Source: Flavobacteriaceae bacterium (GTDB lineage: Bacteria > Bacteroidota > Bacteroidia > Flavobacteriales > Flavobacteriaceae). Taken from it: 64,000 nt of DNA. The stretch is from NCBI GenBank assembly GCA_014075215.1, contig CP046177.1:3906501-3970500 (forward strand), in the 5' to 3' direction. Below the pieces are notes generated by a model. It saw only the letters and a program-made list of their open reading frames with translations. It had not been told where the DNA came from and made no database searches. The first letter of the stretch is position 1; every line of letters begins with the position of its first letter. Shown in pieces: positions 39,061-49,064 of this stretch. A program made the position numbers and the translations under genes.

Positions 39061-40368
39061 TTATTCTGCGTTGTCTAAAAAATCTTTAAGTCCGTCTGCA
39101 AACTTTTCAAAAAATGATTTTTTCTTCGTTTTTGGTTTTTCTTCTACTGCAACTTCTTCAGTATTTACGGCTCCTTCGGAAACGATCATTTCCTGATCTT
39201 CATCCGGTGTTTTTTCCAAGCCTTCCATTAAGAGCCCTACTGCTGTGGCATAGGACGGACTAGATAACATTTCATCGGATTCGCCGGCCAAATGCTCATT
39301 GGGATACCCTATTCTGGCATCCATTCCGGTAATGTATTCTACTAACTGGCGTAGATGTTTTAACTGAGATCCCCCGCCTGTTAACACAATTCCGGCAATG
39401 AGTTTCCCCTTGGTGGTTTCATGCCCGTAATTCTTAATTTCCAGATAAACATGTTCTATGATCTCCTGTACTCTTGCATGTATTATTTTAGATAAGTTTT
39501 TTAGTGTAATTTCTTTTGGTTCCCTTCCTCTTAATCCGGGAATAGAGACAATTTCGGTTTCTTTATTCTCTCCCGGCCATGCAGAGCCAAATTTAATTTT
39601 CAACAACTCAGCTTGTTTTTCTATGATGGAGCATCCTTCTTTAATATCTTCCGTAATAACGTTTCCTCCAAACGGTATGACTGCCGTATGACGGATAATA
39701 CCATCTTTAAAAATGGCCAAATCCGTAGTCCCTCCGCCTATGTCAATCAAGGCAACTCCTGCTTCCTTTTCTTCCTGACTTAATACTGCCGCTGCCGATG
39801 CTAATGGTTCCAGGGTAATATCAGATAATTCCAATCCTGCACTCTTTACACAGCGTCCTATGTTTCTAATGGACGATACCTCCCCTACCACTACATGGAA
39901 ATTAGCTTCCAGCCTACCTCCGTACATTCCAATGGGTTCTTTAATATCTGCCTGGTTGTCTACTTTATATTCTTGCGGGAGTACATGAATGATCTCTTCT
40001 CCGGGTAGCATTACCAGTTTGTGTACCTGATTTACAAGATTGTCAATATCATTTTCATCAATAACTTCATCTGCGTTAGCCCTTGTAATATAATCGCTAT
40101 GGTGCAAGCTCCTGATATGCTGGCCTGCTATGCCTACTACCACATTTTCTACTTTATGTCCGGAAATACTTTCGGATTCTTCTACAGCCTGCTGTATGGA
40201 CTGAATCGTTTGTGTAATATTACTGACAACGCCTCTTTTTACTCCTAAGCTCTTCGCTTTTCCAATACCTGAAATCTCTAATTTTCCATATTCATTTTTT
40301 TTACCAATCATGGCAACAATTTTAGTAGTTCCAATATCCAAACCAACAGCTATTTTGTTGTTTTCCAT
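39061..40368 (-). CDS. ftsA: FtsA, actin-like membrane anchor of the Z ring
   Basis: The 435-aa protein has an actin fold: phosphate-1 motif VGLDIGTTKIVAM, the SHS2-type 1C domain around NVVVGIAGQHIRSLHHSDYI, phosphate-2 VALIDIGGGTTDLAIF, and the adenosine motif IVLTGGGSQLKHL. A charged linker is followed by the C-terminal helix KKSFFEKFADGLKDFLDNAE, a likely amphipathic membrane-targeting helix. It links FtsZ polymers to the membrane. Confidence 0.95.
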   Translation of the reverse strand: MENNKIAVGLDIGTTKIVAMIGKKNEYGKLEISGIGKAKSLGVKRGVVSNITQTIQSIQQAVEESESISGHKVENVVVGIAGQHIRSLHHSDYITRANADEVIDENDIDNLVNQVHKLVMLPGEEIIHVLPQEYKVDNQADIKEPIGMYGGRLEANFHVVVGEVSSIRNIGRCVKSAGLELSDITLEPLASAAAVLSQEEKEAGVALIDIGGGTTDLAIFKDGIIRHTAVIPFGGNVITEDIKEGCSIIEKQAELLKIKFGSAWPGENKETEIVSIPGLRGREPKEITLKNLSKIIHARVQEIIEHVYLEIKNYGHETTKGKLIAGIVLTGGGSQLKHLRQLVEYITGMDARIGYPNEHLAGESDEMLSSPSYATAVGLLMEGLEKTPDEDQEMIVSEGAVNTEEVAVEEKPKTKKKSFFEKFADGLKDFLDNAE

Positions 40369-40375
40369 TTTGATT

Positions 40376-41101
40376 TTATTTTGTGCACACCACCTGATTG
40401 TGATATGTTAAATTTATGGTTTTATATGTTTTCATTTTATCTTCTAAAAATGCTTTGCTATAAAACGCTTTTAAATTGAAAAATTTTTGCTTCAACCGCT
40501 CACATTTACCAAAAACAATTATATAATCTCCGCTACGTACTCGAATTTCAAATTCTTTTTTGTTTGTTTTATGAATTCCTACCACTTCATTTTTTAGAAA
40601 ATCATCTTTATTAATTTCTTTTAAAAACCGGTACACTTCTTCTAAATCTGCGGGTGTTTTTACACCAAAAACTACAGGCACTCTGGCAGAGTAATGTAAT
40701 GAAACAGGAAGTTTTACACCTTGTTTATCAATATAATAAGGTTTATTGGCATTCATCACCCTTGCTATCGCCTCTCTCTGTTTTATCTGTACATTTAAAA
40801 CATTTCGAGCCGATAAAAAAACCACTGCTTTTTCTATAAAAGGGTTTGCCAGAACCGTCTCTTCTAACTGATACAAATCTATCATAGATTTTGCTTGGTT
40901 TTTAACATGAAGTTTATTTTGTATTAACAATTTATTAACCATAGTATCTGTTAAAAAATAGTTTCCTTCTTCTTTAAAAGAAATATGAATTTTATGAATT
41001 TTTTTACTGTAATTCTTATGTTTTGTAAAACCGTATAGTAATCCCAGAGCGATAATCAAATCAAATAACAGTATGTATTTCAACATCTTCTTTAGCTTCA
41101 T
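40376..41101 (-). CDS. ftsQ: FtsQ-like division protein
   Basis: The 241-aa bitopic membrane protein has a basic N-terminus, one membrane segment (ILLFDLIIALGLLYGF), then a POTRA-like region and the FtsQ core with LNVQIKQREAIARVM and KPYYIDKQGVKLP. It overlaps murC by 4 bp and ends 7 bp before ftsA. FtsQ links early and late divisome proteins through its periplasmic domain. The sequence is divergent, but the position is decisive. Confidence 0.85.
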   Translation of the reverse strand: MKLKKMLKYILLFDLIIALGLLYGFTKHKNYSKKIHKIHISFKEEGNYFLTDTMVNKLLIQNKLHVKNQAKSMIDLYQLEETVLANPFIEKAVVFLSARNVLNVQIKQREAIARVMNANKPYYIDKQGVKLPVSLHYSARVPVVFGVKTPADLEEVYRFLKEINKDDFLKNEVVGIHKTNKKEFEIRVRSGDYIIVFGKCERLKQKFFNLKAFYSKAFLEDKMKTYKTINLTYHNQVVCTK

Positions 41102-42447
41102 AACAGTATGGTTTTGGAAAGTTGGTTTTTTACTTTTTCCACCAGTGTGCTAATATCTCCTGCTCCCAGCATGAGTATTATTTTTGCCTGAGCATCGGAA
41201 ATGTCTTTTACGATAGCAGTTTTTGTTGTTAACTTTTTATCACGAAGTGTAACTTTATCTAATAACCAGCCGGATGTAATACCTTCAATCGGCTTTTCCC
41301 TTGCCGGATAAATATCCAATAGCAAGAGTTCGTCAAACAACGATAAACTCGCTGCAAAATCAGCTCCAAAATCTCGCGTTCTGCTAAACAAATGCGGTTG
41401 AAAAACTGCTAAAATTTTATCTTCCGGATACATTTCTCTAACTGCACTTTCCACTGCTGTTATCTCTGTAGGATGATGTGCATAATCATCTATTAACACC
41501 AAATCATCTGTTTTTATTTTGTATGAAAATCGCCTTTGCACTCCCTTAAAAGATGCTAATCTTCTTTTGATAATGTCGACGGAAATTCCATATACATCTG
41601 CCATTGCAACTGCAGCAAGCGCATTCATGATATTGTGCCTTCCCGGAAGTTGAAATGTCACGTTCTTAATTGTTGTATTCGGTGTTTGTATATCAAATTG
41701 ATATGCACCGTTCTTAGTAGTTACATTTAATGCCACGTAGTCTGCCTTTGCTTCTATGGCATATGTCAAACTATCCATATCTTCCAGTTGTTTTGCAATG
41801 ACGAGTTGTTTGGTAACCTTATTTGCAAATTCTTTAAAAGATTGTTTTAAAGCATCGTGCCCTTCATAAATATCCAAATGGTCGGCATCTATAGAGGTTA
41901 TGCAGGCTATATCCGGAGAGAGCTGCAAAAAAGATCTATCGAACTCATCCGCTTCCACCACTGATATTTTATCTCCTCCCGCAATTAAATTTGACCGGTA
42001 GTTTTCTGCAATCCCACCTAAAAAAGAAGTGGCATTTTCAGCATGCATGATATGTCCTAAAATGGCTGATGTCGTTGTTTTACCATGTGTTCCGGCAACT
42101 GCCAAACAGTATGTTTTTTTGGTGATTTCTCCTAGTATTTCTGCTCTTTTTAAAACGGTAAATCCTTCGCCGACAAAATAATTATATTCCGTATGATTTT
42201 CAGGGATTGCCGGTGTATATACGACCAACGTTTCTTTTTTATTCAGAAATGAAGCCGGAATGCGATGTATAGCATCTTCAAAATGAATGTCAATTCCCAA
42301 AGATGTTAACTCCTCGGTAATAGTAGAAGGAGTTTTATCATAGCCTGCTATATTTTTTCCATTTAAAGCAAAATATCTGACCAAAGAACTCATTCCTATT
42401 CCTCCGATTCCTATGAAATAAATATGTTGTATCTTTTTAAAATTCAT
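41098..42447 (-). CDS. murC: MurC, UDP-N-acetylmuramate-L-alanine ligase
   Basis: The 449-aa protein has an N-terminal Rossmann fold (HIYFIGIGGIGMSSLVRYFA), the Mur ligase ATP loop AVAGTHGKTTTSAILGHIMH, and the central VEADEFDRSFLQLSPDIACI and DADHLDIYEGH. The C-terminal domain carries DDYAHHPTEITAV and FQPHLFSRTRDF. It adds L-alanine to UDP-MurNAc, the first step of the stem peptide. The GTHGKT rather than GTNGKT loop separates MurC from MurD and MurE. Confidence 0.96.
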   Translation of the reverse strand: MNFKKIQHIYFIGIGGIGMSSLVRYFALNGKNIAGYDKTPSTITEELTSLGIDIHFEDAIHRIPASFLNKKETLVVYTPAIPENHTEYNYFVGEGFTVLKRAEILGEITKKTYCLAVAGTHGKTTTSAILGHIMHAENATSFLGGIAENYRSNLIAGGDKISVVEADEFDRSFLQLSPDIACITSIDADHLDIYEGHDALKQSFKEFANKVTKQLVIAKQLEDMDSLTYAIEAKADYVALNVTTKNGAYQFDIQTPNTTIKNVTFQLPGRHNIMNALAAVAMADVYGISVDIIKRRLASFKGVQRRFSYKIKTDDLVLIDDYAHHPTEITAVESAVREMYPEDKILAVFQPHLFSRTRDFGADFAASLSLFDELLLLDIYPAREKPIEGITSGWLLDKVTLRDKKLTTKTAIVKDISDAQAKIILMLGAGDISTLVEKVKNQLSKTILL

Positions 42448-42478
42448 TTTTTGTATACCACTTCATTTCAAATTAAAG

Positions 42479-43582
42479 TCATTGCCTGTTTATTAATTTT
42501 TCAACTTCGTTTACAATTTTATATGTTGCATCCGGCAAGGCCAATGCAGTTATATTTTCGCTTAAATTTTCCTGTTTTCCTTTATCTTTTAATAAGGTTT
42601 CAAAAACAATAGGAAAGGTATCTAATTCACTTTCTTTTAACAAAATAGCCGCATGCTTGTCTGAAATGGCTTTGGCATTTTTTGTCTGATGATCTTCTGC
42701 TACATTAGGTGATGGAATAAATATGACCGGTTTCCCGACAATACAAAATTCCGAAACCGAAATAGCGCCTGCCCTGGAGATTATAATATCTGCTGCAGCA
42801 TAAGCCAAATCCATCCGATCTAAAAAAGAATGTACTTGTACGTTTTCCCATTCGCTGTGTTTTTTATATGCTTCAAAATACAGCTTCCCGCATTGCCAAA
42901 TCAATTGTATGTTTAATTCTTTAAACAAGGACAGGTTTTTATCCATTAACTGATTTATTCTTCCGGCACCTAAACTTCCTCCCAATACTAACAAGGTTAT
43001 TTTCTTTTTTTTGACATTAAAAAAGGTGTTCGCTTCTTTTCTTTTCTTTTCTTTATATACCTTTAATAGCCCCGCTCTAACAGGGTTGCCTGTTTTAATA
43101 ATTTTGGCTGCAGGGAAAAACCGTTCCAGATGGTCATACGCCACACAAATTTTTTGTGCTCTTTTACTTAGAATTTTATTGACTATTCCGGGATAAGAGT
43201 TCTGTTCTTGCAGTAAAGTCGGAATTCTTTTTCTTACCGCCATCATCAGTGCAGGAGCACTTGCATATCCTCCTGTGCCAATGACGATATCCGGTTTAAA
43301 TTGATTGATGATATTATTTGCTTTAAACAAACTGTAGATAAGTTTAAACGGAAATCCTATATTTTTTAGCGTTAATCTTCGCTGCCATCCATCTATCCAA
43401 AGTCCTTTTATTTCATATCCTGCTTCGGGTACTTTTTCCATTTCCATTTTACCTTTTGCGCCCACAAAAAGAACAGCGACATCCGGATATCTGTCTTTTA
43501 ATTCATTGGCAATGGCCAATGCCGGGTAAATATGCCCTCCCGTACCTCCTCCGCTTATGAGTATTTTCATCAATGGTTTCAT
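42479..43582 (-). CDS. murG: MurG, lipid II-forming GlcNAc transferase
   Basis: The protein is up to 367 aa; MKILISGGGTGGHIYPALAI from an in-frame ATG at 43570 is the more typical start. The first glycine-rich loop is seen there, GTGGYASAPALMMAV further on, and the C-terminal UDP-GlcNAc site AAADIIISRAGAISVSEFCI with EDHQTKNAKAI. It is a GT28 enzyme on the inner membrane face that transfers GlcNAc to lipid I. Confidence 0.95.
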   Translation of the reverse strand: MKPLMKILISGGGTGGHIYPALAIANELKDRYPDVAVLFVGAKGKMEMEKVPEAGYEIKGLWIDGWQRRLTLKNIGFPFKLIYSLFKANNIINQFKPDIVIGTGGYASAPALMMAVRKRIPTLLQEQNSYPGIVNKILSKRAQKICVAYDHLERFFPAAKIIKTGNPVRAGLLKVYKEKKRKEANTFFNVKKKKITLLVLGGSLGAGRINQLMDKNLSLFKELNIQLIWQCGKLYFEAYKKHSEWENVQVHSFLDRMDLAYAAADIIISRAGAISVSEFCIVGKPVIFIPSPNVAEDHQTKNAKAISDKHAAILLKESELDTFPIVFETLLKDKGKQENLSENITALALPDATYKIVNEVEKLINRQ

Positions 43583-43610
43583 ATCTACTTCCTTTATAAT
43601 TTTTTTGGAG

Positions 43611-44798
43611 CTATAATGTTTCGTGTAAAATATCTAATGGGTTATCATCTAAAATAGATACCTCCGTTTCATTTTTGGAAGCACTTACGCTTAAAATCAT
43701 TCCTAATGCTACGCATGTCATCCAAATAGAGGTTCCTCCGCTACTAATTAAGGGGAGTGTTTGTCCTGTTACCGGTAGTATATTTGAAGCTACCGCCATA
43801 TTAATACAGGCCTGAAAAACAATAGGCAAACCCAATCCAATAACTAGTAAAGAACCAAAAATGGTATTGGCTTTTTTAACGGTAATAAGAATCCTGAAGA
43901 GCAATAAAAAATATACAAAAGCAATTAGCAGTGCTCCCAACAAACCGTATTCTTCAACAATAATGGCATAAATAAAATCCGAAGAAGACTGAGGCAAAAA
44001 GTTCTTTTGTATACTTTTGCCGGGACCTTTCCCGAAAATGCCTCCTGTTGCTATTGCTATTTTGGCTTTTTCTACTTGATAATTTTCAGCACCTTCAGGC
44101 TTAAAAAAGTTTTCAATTCTATTTTCCCAGGTTTGTAACCTGTCGGGCATTGCGTCCGGAAATGCCTTTGCAACCAGCATAAAAAGCAATAATCCTATAG
44201 TGCCGGCTCCGAGAATATATGCAATATATTTTAACGGATATCCTCCGATAAAAGAGACTACAATGATCATACAAAAAATAATTGTCGTAGTAGAAAAATT
44301 TGCCGGTAAAATAAGTATGAATATCAGCCCTACGGGCAACCACAGTTGCCATAAACTTTGCCTGAAAATAATTGTTTTTCCCTTATTTTTTGCCAGATAT
44401 CTGGCTACGTATGTCATCAGTACCACACCTGCTAATGTAGAAGTCTGAAAACCGATGCCTATAAACGGAATACGAATCCACCTGCTTGCATATACCCCTC
44501 CAATAGTAGTTCCTTGCAGTAATGTATAGATCAATAATATAAAAACTACAGGTAACATAATGACCGAGCCCCCGCTAAAATAGCGATAGGGAATTTTATG
44601 AATAAGGTAACTGATTAAAACCCCTATCATTAGTAATACGATATGTTTTATCAAATAACCGAGAGTTGAACCCGACCCCACCACATATACCAAATTGATA
44701 CTCGCACTGTATATAGGCATAAAAGAAAAAATGGCCAGTACAGCTACAATGGCCCAAATGGTTCTATCTCCTTTTATATGTTTAAAAATCGTTTTCAT
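43611..44798 (-). CDS. ftsW: FtsW, SEDS-family septal glycan polymerase
   Basis: The 395-aa protein has about ten membrane segments. The first is AIVAVLAIFSFMPIYSASIN. Near the centre are SRWIRIPFIGIGFQTSTLAG and NRIENFFKPEGAENYQVEKA, and further on GKGPGKSIQKNFLPQSSSDF and FAIIVEEYG-like segments; the end carries LPLISSGGTSIWMTCVALGM. These are SEDS hallmarks. Its position between murD and murG indicates FtsW rather than RodA. It polymerises lipid II with the PBP encoded at 49065. Confidence 0.94.
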   Translation of the reverse strand: MKTIFKHIKGDRTIWAIVAVLAIFSFMPIYSASINLVYVVGSGSTLGYLIKHIVLLMIGVLISYLIHKIPYRYFSGGSVIMLPVVFILLIYTLLQGTTIGGVYASRWIRIPFIGIGFQTSTLAGVVLMTYVARYLAKNKGKTIIFRQSLWQLWLPVGLIFILILPANFSTTTIIFCMIIVVSFIGGYPLKYIAYILGAGTIGLLLFMLVAKAFPDAMPDRLQTWENRIENFFKPEGAENYQVEKAKIAIATGGIFGKGPGKSIQKNFLPQSSSDFIYAIIVEEYGLLGALLIAFVYFLLLFRILITVKKANTIFGSLLVIGLGLPIVFQACINMAVASNILPVTGQTLPLISSGGTSIWMTCVALGMILSVSASKNETEVSILDDNPLDILHETL

Positions 44799-44963
44799 TT
44801 ATTCTTATCACCTATAACGTAGGGAGTCTTAAATGCTCTTTATCTTTCTATAATATTACCCTGTTTCTATGATGTTAACTTTTATTTTTCTCAGAAAACA
44901 ATGTTATCCCCTAGTGTTATAAAAAAATCGAAAGAACTTGAAACTTTCTAACTTTCAACTGCT
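44799..44963. other. gap between murD and ftsW
   Basis: No gene. It includes one copy of the AACTTTC-rich intergenic repeat (GAAACTTTCTAACTTTCAAC near 44940). This is the longest gap inside the dcw cluster and could house an internal promoter for ftsW onward, but no convincing TAnnTTTG box was found. Confidence 0.35.
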
Positions 44964-46298
44964 TTATAAATTCCTGACTGCATTTTTAAATTGCCTTCCT
45001 CGATCTTCATAATTCTCAAATAAATCAAAACTTGCACAAGCCGGAGATAGCAATACCGTATCTCCTTTTTGTGCTATTTTGTAGGCTACCTTTACTGCTT
45101 CTTCCGCACTCACTGTTTCAACAATCATGTCAGTTACATCACTGAAAGATTTTAAAATTTTCTCATTTTCCGTACCTAAGCATACAATTGCCTTTACTTT
45201 CTCTCTTACCAAAGGCAGCAAATCATCATAATCATTTCCTTTATCTACTCCACCAACAATCCAGACAGTAGGTGTATTCACGCATTCCAAAGCATAAAAC
45301 GCAGCGTTGATATTAGTCGCCTTTGAATCGTTAATGAATTGTACTTCATTTACTTTTTGTACATGCTCTAATCGGTGTTCCACTCCTTCAAAATTCGAGA
45401 GACTTTCTCTCAAATCGTGATTTCTAACCTTTAACAATTTTGCTACTAAAGCAGAGGCCATTGTATTTTTAATATTATGTTTTCCTTGTAATGTTAGTGT
45501 AGCAATACTCATGGTAAATTCTTCTGTATTTAGTTTTATTTGTATATTATTATTTTTTAAAAATGCTCCGTACTCTATTTCTTTTTCCAGTGAAAAAGGT
45601 ACTAACCGGGCATTGATCTTATGTTTTTTTAGCCACTGATCAATAGTCATGTCGTCTGCATCATAAATCAAAAAATCTATCGATGTTTGGTTTTCCGTAA
45701 TTCTGAATTTGGATGCTACATATTTGTTAAAATCATATTCATATCGCTCCAGATGATCAGGTGTAATATTGGTAATGACAGCTATATGGGGCTTGAATTT
45801 CCGGATTCCGTCTAACTGAAAGCTACTGAGTTCTATTACGTAGTTCTCGTAAGCGTTTTGTGCTACCTGCATGGCAAAACTATTTCCAATATTTCCTGCA
45901 ATACCTGTATGAATTCCGGCTTCTTTTAAAATATGATGTGTTAATAAGGTAGTAGTTGTTTTTCCATTCGATCCCGTAATACCTATCAGCATGGCATTTG
46001 TGTATGTTGCAGCAAATTCAATTTCCGATACCACAGGTATTTGATGAGTATTTAATTGCTGAACTATAGTTACCTTTTCCGGAATACCGGGACTTTTCAT
46101 CACCATATCGGCATGTAGTATTTTTGCTTCGGTATGTTGATGTTCTTCAAAATCGACCTTATGATGTAACAGTACTTTTTTATAATGACCGGCAATCGCA
46201 TTTTTATCGGAAACAAACACATCATATCCTTGTTTCTTTGCTAAAACTGCGGTTCCTACTCCACTTTCACCTCCACCGAGAATTACCAGTCTTTTCAT
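44964..46298 (-). CDS. murD: MurD, UDP-MurNAc-L-alanine:D-glutamate ligase
   Basis: The 444-aa protein has an N-terminal LVILGGGESGVGTAVLAKKQ, the ATP loop LIGITGSNGKTTTTLLTHHI, the central IELSSFQLDGIRKFKPHIAV and ITPDHLERYEYDFNKY, and a C-terminal FINDSKATNINAAFYALE and ILLSPACASFDLF-like segment (VLLSPACASFDLFENYEDRG). It adds D-glutamate to the stem peptide. It follows mraY by 73 bp in the cluster. Confidence 0.96.
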   Translation of the reverse strand: MKRLVILGGGESGVGTAVLAKKQGYDVFVSDKNAIAGHYKKVLLHHKVDFEEHQHTEAKILHADMVMKSPGIPEKVTIVQQLNTHQIPVVSEIEFAATYTNAMLIGITGSNGKTTTTLLTHHILKEAGIHTGIAGNIGNSFAMQVAQNAYENYVIELSSFQLDGIRKFKPHIAVITNITPDHLERYEYDFNKYVASKFRITENQTSIDFLIYDADDMTIDQWLKKHKINARLVPFSLEKEIEYGAFLKNNNIQIKLNTEEFTMSIATLTLQGKHNIKNTMASALVAKLLKVRNHDLRESLSNFEGVEHRLEHVQKVNEVQFINDSKATNINAAFYALECVNTPTVWIVGGVDKGNDYDDLLPLVREKVKAIVCLGTENEKILKSFSDVTDMIVETVSAEEAVKVAYKIAQKGDTVLLSPACASFDLFENYEDRGRQFKNAVRNL

Positions 46299-46371
46299 TT
46301 GATAATTGTTATTTATTTTGAATTCTGTTTTTCATTTTTTATTTACGGGTTTTTGTTCCATACATTATATC

Positions 46372-47598
46372 TTATCTCAATTTTAATGTTACAATTGAAA
46401 ATACGGCTAACAGGATTCCTATAATCCAAAAGCGGACAACAATTTTGCTTTCGTGGTACCCGGACTTTTGAAAATGATGGTGAATGGGCGACATTTTAAA
46501 AATACGTCGCCCGACTCCCAATTTCTTTTTAGTGTATTTAAAATAGGATATCTGTAATATTACCGACAGGTTTTCTATGATAAATATGCCTGCCAAAATG
46601 GGTAGTAATAATTCTTTTCTGATAGCAATGGCAATGACTGCTATCACCCCACCTATGGCCAGACTACCCGTATCGCCCATAAATATTTGAGCAGGATAGG
46701 TATTATACCATAAAAAGCCTATCAAAGCTCCTGCAAAAGCAAATATGTATACTGTTATTTCTCCCGAATTCGGGATATACATTATATCCAGATAATCTGC
46801 GAAAATGATATTTCCGGATATCCATGCAAAAACTGCCAGAGAGACAACAATAATTGCCGAAGAACCAGCTGCAAGGCCGTCTATTCCATCTGTCAGGTTT
46901 GCACCGTTAGAAATTCCGGTTACAATAAAAATAGTAATTGCAATAAAAACAATCCATCCGTATTTTTCAAAATCCTTTCCAAAGACAGTGAGTGCTTTGG
47001 CATAATCCAGCTCATTGTTCTTAAAAAACGGAACGGTGGTTTTTGTGGATTTGCGGGCTTCTCCAAATGCTATTTTTCTCCCATCGGTTTGTGCTATTTG
47101 TTGATCTTCCGGTAATTGCTCTTTAATGGTAACTTCTTCATGAAAATAGAGCATGCATCCGACAATTAAACTCAGACCTACCTGACCCAGTACTTTAAAT
47201 TTTCCTTTTAATCCGCTTTTGTCTTTTTTAAATACTTTAATATAGTCATCTAAAAACCCGATAAAGCCCATCCAAACCTTAGTAATTAGTAAGATAATAA
47301 CGTAAATATTGTCTAATTTACACAGCAATACAACCGGTATCAGAGTTGCCAGAATGATCATAATTCCTCCCATAGTCGGGGTTCCTGCTTTTTGTTTTTG
47401 ACCTTCCAAACCTAAATCCCGTACGGTTTCTCCTACCTGTTTTTCCCGTAGTATCCGAATGATCTTCTTTCCAAAAACAGATGAAAACAACAGCGATATG
47501 ATAAATGCCATGGCAGCGCGGAACGTAATGTATCGAAATAGTCCTGCCCCGGGAAAGTGAAATTGATTTTCTAAATATTCGAATAGGTAATAGAGCAT
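46372..47598 (-). CDS. mraY: MraY, phospho-MurNAc-pentapeptide translocase
   Basis: The 408-aa multi-pass enzyme makes lipid I from UDP-MurNAc-pentapeptide and undecaprenyl phosphate. Seen: GTPTMGGIMIILATLIPVVL, the Asp pair GFLDDYIKVFKKDKSGLKG, NGANLTDGIDGLAAGSSAII, FMGDTGSLAIGGVIAVIAIA and the ending SPIHHHFQKSGYHESKIVVR. A roughly 50-residue periplasmic insertion before FFKNNELDYAKALTV is a feature of Bacteroidota MraY. Confidence 0.96.
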   Translation of the reverse strand: MLYYLFEYLENQFHFPGAGLFRYITFRAAMAFIISLLFSSVFGKKIIRILREKQVGETVRDLGLEGQKQKAGTPTMGGIMIILATLIPVVLLCKLDNIYVIILLITKVWMGFIGFLDDYIKVFKKDKSGLKGKFKVLGQVGLSLIVGCMLYFHEEVTIKEQLPEDQQIAQTDGRKIAFGEARKSTKTTVPFFKNNELDYAKALTVFGKDFEKYGWIVFIAITIFIVTGISNGANLTDGIDGLAAGSSAIIVVSLAVFAWISGNIIFADYLDIMYIPNSGEITVYIFAFAGALIGFLWYNTYPAQIFMGDTGSLAIGGVIAVIAIAIRKELLLPILAGIFIIENLSVILQISYFKYTKKKLGVGRRIFKMSPIHHHFQKSGYHESKIVVRFWIIGILLAVFSIVTLKLR

Positions 47599-47612
47599 TT
47601 ACGGGTTTTTAT

Positions 47613-49064
47613 TTATTGAAAACAGTTTTTTATTTCTTCTACATCTGAAAAATAGGTTCGTACGCCATTTATTTCCTGATATGTTTCGTGCCCTTTCCCT
47701 GCAATTACAATGATATCTCCGGAATTTGCCATTTGATATGCTGTTCTAATCGCTTGCTTGCGATTTAAAACAGATAGTGTTTTCTTATAGTTTTCCGGAG
47801 TTACTCCTGCCTCCATTTGTTCCAGAATAATTTGAGGATCTTCTGTTCTTGGGTTGTCAGCAGTAAAAATTGCCTGATTGCTTAATTGCGAAGTTATATA
47901 TGCCATTTTTGGCCTTTTCAAAGCATCTCTATCTCCTCCGCAACCGACAACTGTAATGAGTTTTTCGCTTCCTGTTCGGATATCATTTACAGTTTGTAAC
48001 ACATTTTTTAGAGCATTCGGAGTATGTGCATAATCTACTATTGCCGTAATGTTATTTTCCGAAATGATATATTCAAATCTTCCCGGAACACTTTCCAATT
48101 CACTTATAACCCGTAATACTTCTTGTTTTTCCAGCCCTAACAAATCTGATACCGAGATAATTGCCAATAGGTTATAGCTATTAAAAACACCTGTTAATGC
48201 AGTCCAGATTTCTATCCCTCTGTAATTGATCAGTGTCCCTGATATTCTTTTTTCAATGATCTTCGCTTTATAATCTGCATGATTTTTAAGAGCATACGTT
48301 TTTTTCTCCGCCTTTGTGTTCTGCAGCATAATGACTCCATTTTTATCATCGGCATTGACTAGTGCAAATGCATTTTCAGGTAGCAAATCGAAGAATGTTT
48401 TTTTTATATCCCTGTATGCAGCATAGGTTTTGTGATAATCCAAATGGTCATGTGACAGATTTGTAAAAACTCCGCCTCTAAAATTCAGTCCTTCTGTTCT
48501 TTTTTGATGAATTCCGTGTGAACTCACTTCCATAAAACAATAGTCAATACCTGCCTTTACCATTTCATGCAAATAGCGGTTAATGGTTACCGAATCCGGT
48601 GTGGTATGTGTTGTTGGGTATTCTTTATCTCCCACAAGTATTTTTACTGTTGAAAGCAATCCCGTTTTTTTTCCCGATTTTCTAAATAGTTGATACAGTA
48701 AAGAGGCTACGGTTGTTTTGCCGTTGGTTCCTGTTACACCGATCAATTGCAATTTAGAGGACGGGTTGTCATAAAAATTTGCGGAAACAATTGCCAATGC
48801 AGTAGCAGCGTCCCCGACTTGAATATAGGTAACATGCCTGGTTCTGTTTTTTGGAATTACCTGACAAATGATAGCACTTGCGCCTTGTGTTATGGCTTCC
48901 GAAATATACCTATGCCCATCTGTAGTCAGCCCTTTTTGAGCTACAAAAAGTGATTTTTCAATTACCTCCCTGGAGTCAAAAACTATTGCAGAGATAGGAA
49001 TATCAACCTTTCCGTAAATAGTATCAACCGAAACCTTGTGCAATATGTCTTGTAGTAATTTCAA
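47613..49064 (-). CDS. murE: MurE, UDP-MurNAc-tripeptide synthetase (meso-diaminopimelate type)
   Basis: The 483-aa protein has the ATP loop LIGVTGTNGKTTVASLLYQL, EVSSHGIHQKRTEGL, TNLSHDHLDYHKTYAAYRDI and VDYAHTPNALKNVLQTV. The substrate loop TADNPRTEDPQIILEQM contains DNPR, the signature for meso-diaminopimelate rather than lysine, so the cell wall should be of the A1-gamma type. It directly abuts ftsI. Confidence 0.96.
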   Translation of the reverse strand: MKLLQDILHKVSVDTIYGKVDIPISAIVFDSREVIEKSLFVAQKGLTTDGHRYISEAITQGASAIICQVIPKNRTRHVTYIQVGDAATALAIVSANFYDNPSSKLQLIGVTGTNGKTTVASLLYQLFRKSGKKTGLLSTVKILVGDKEYPTTHTTPDSVTINRYLHEMVKAGIDYCFMEVSSHGIHQKRTEGLNFRGGVFTNLSHDHLDYHKTYAAYRDIKKTFFDLLPENAFALVNADDKNGVIMLQNTKAEKKTYALKNHADYKAKIIEKRISGTLINYRGIEIWTALTGVFNSYNLLAIISVSDLLGLEKQEVLRVISELESVPGRFEYIISENNITAIVDYAHTPNALKNVLQTVNDIRTGSEKLITVVGCGGDRDALKRPKMAYITSQLSNQAIFTADNPRTEDPQIILEQMEAGVTPENYKKTLSVLNRKQAIRTAYQMANSGDIIVIAGKGHETYQEINGVRTYFSDVEEIKNCFQ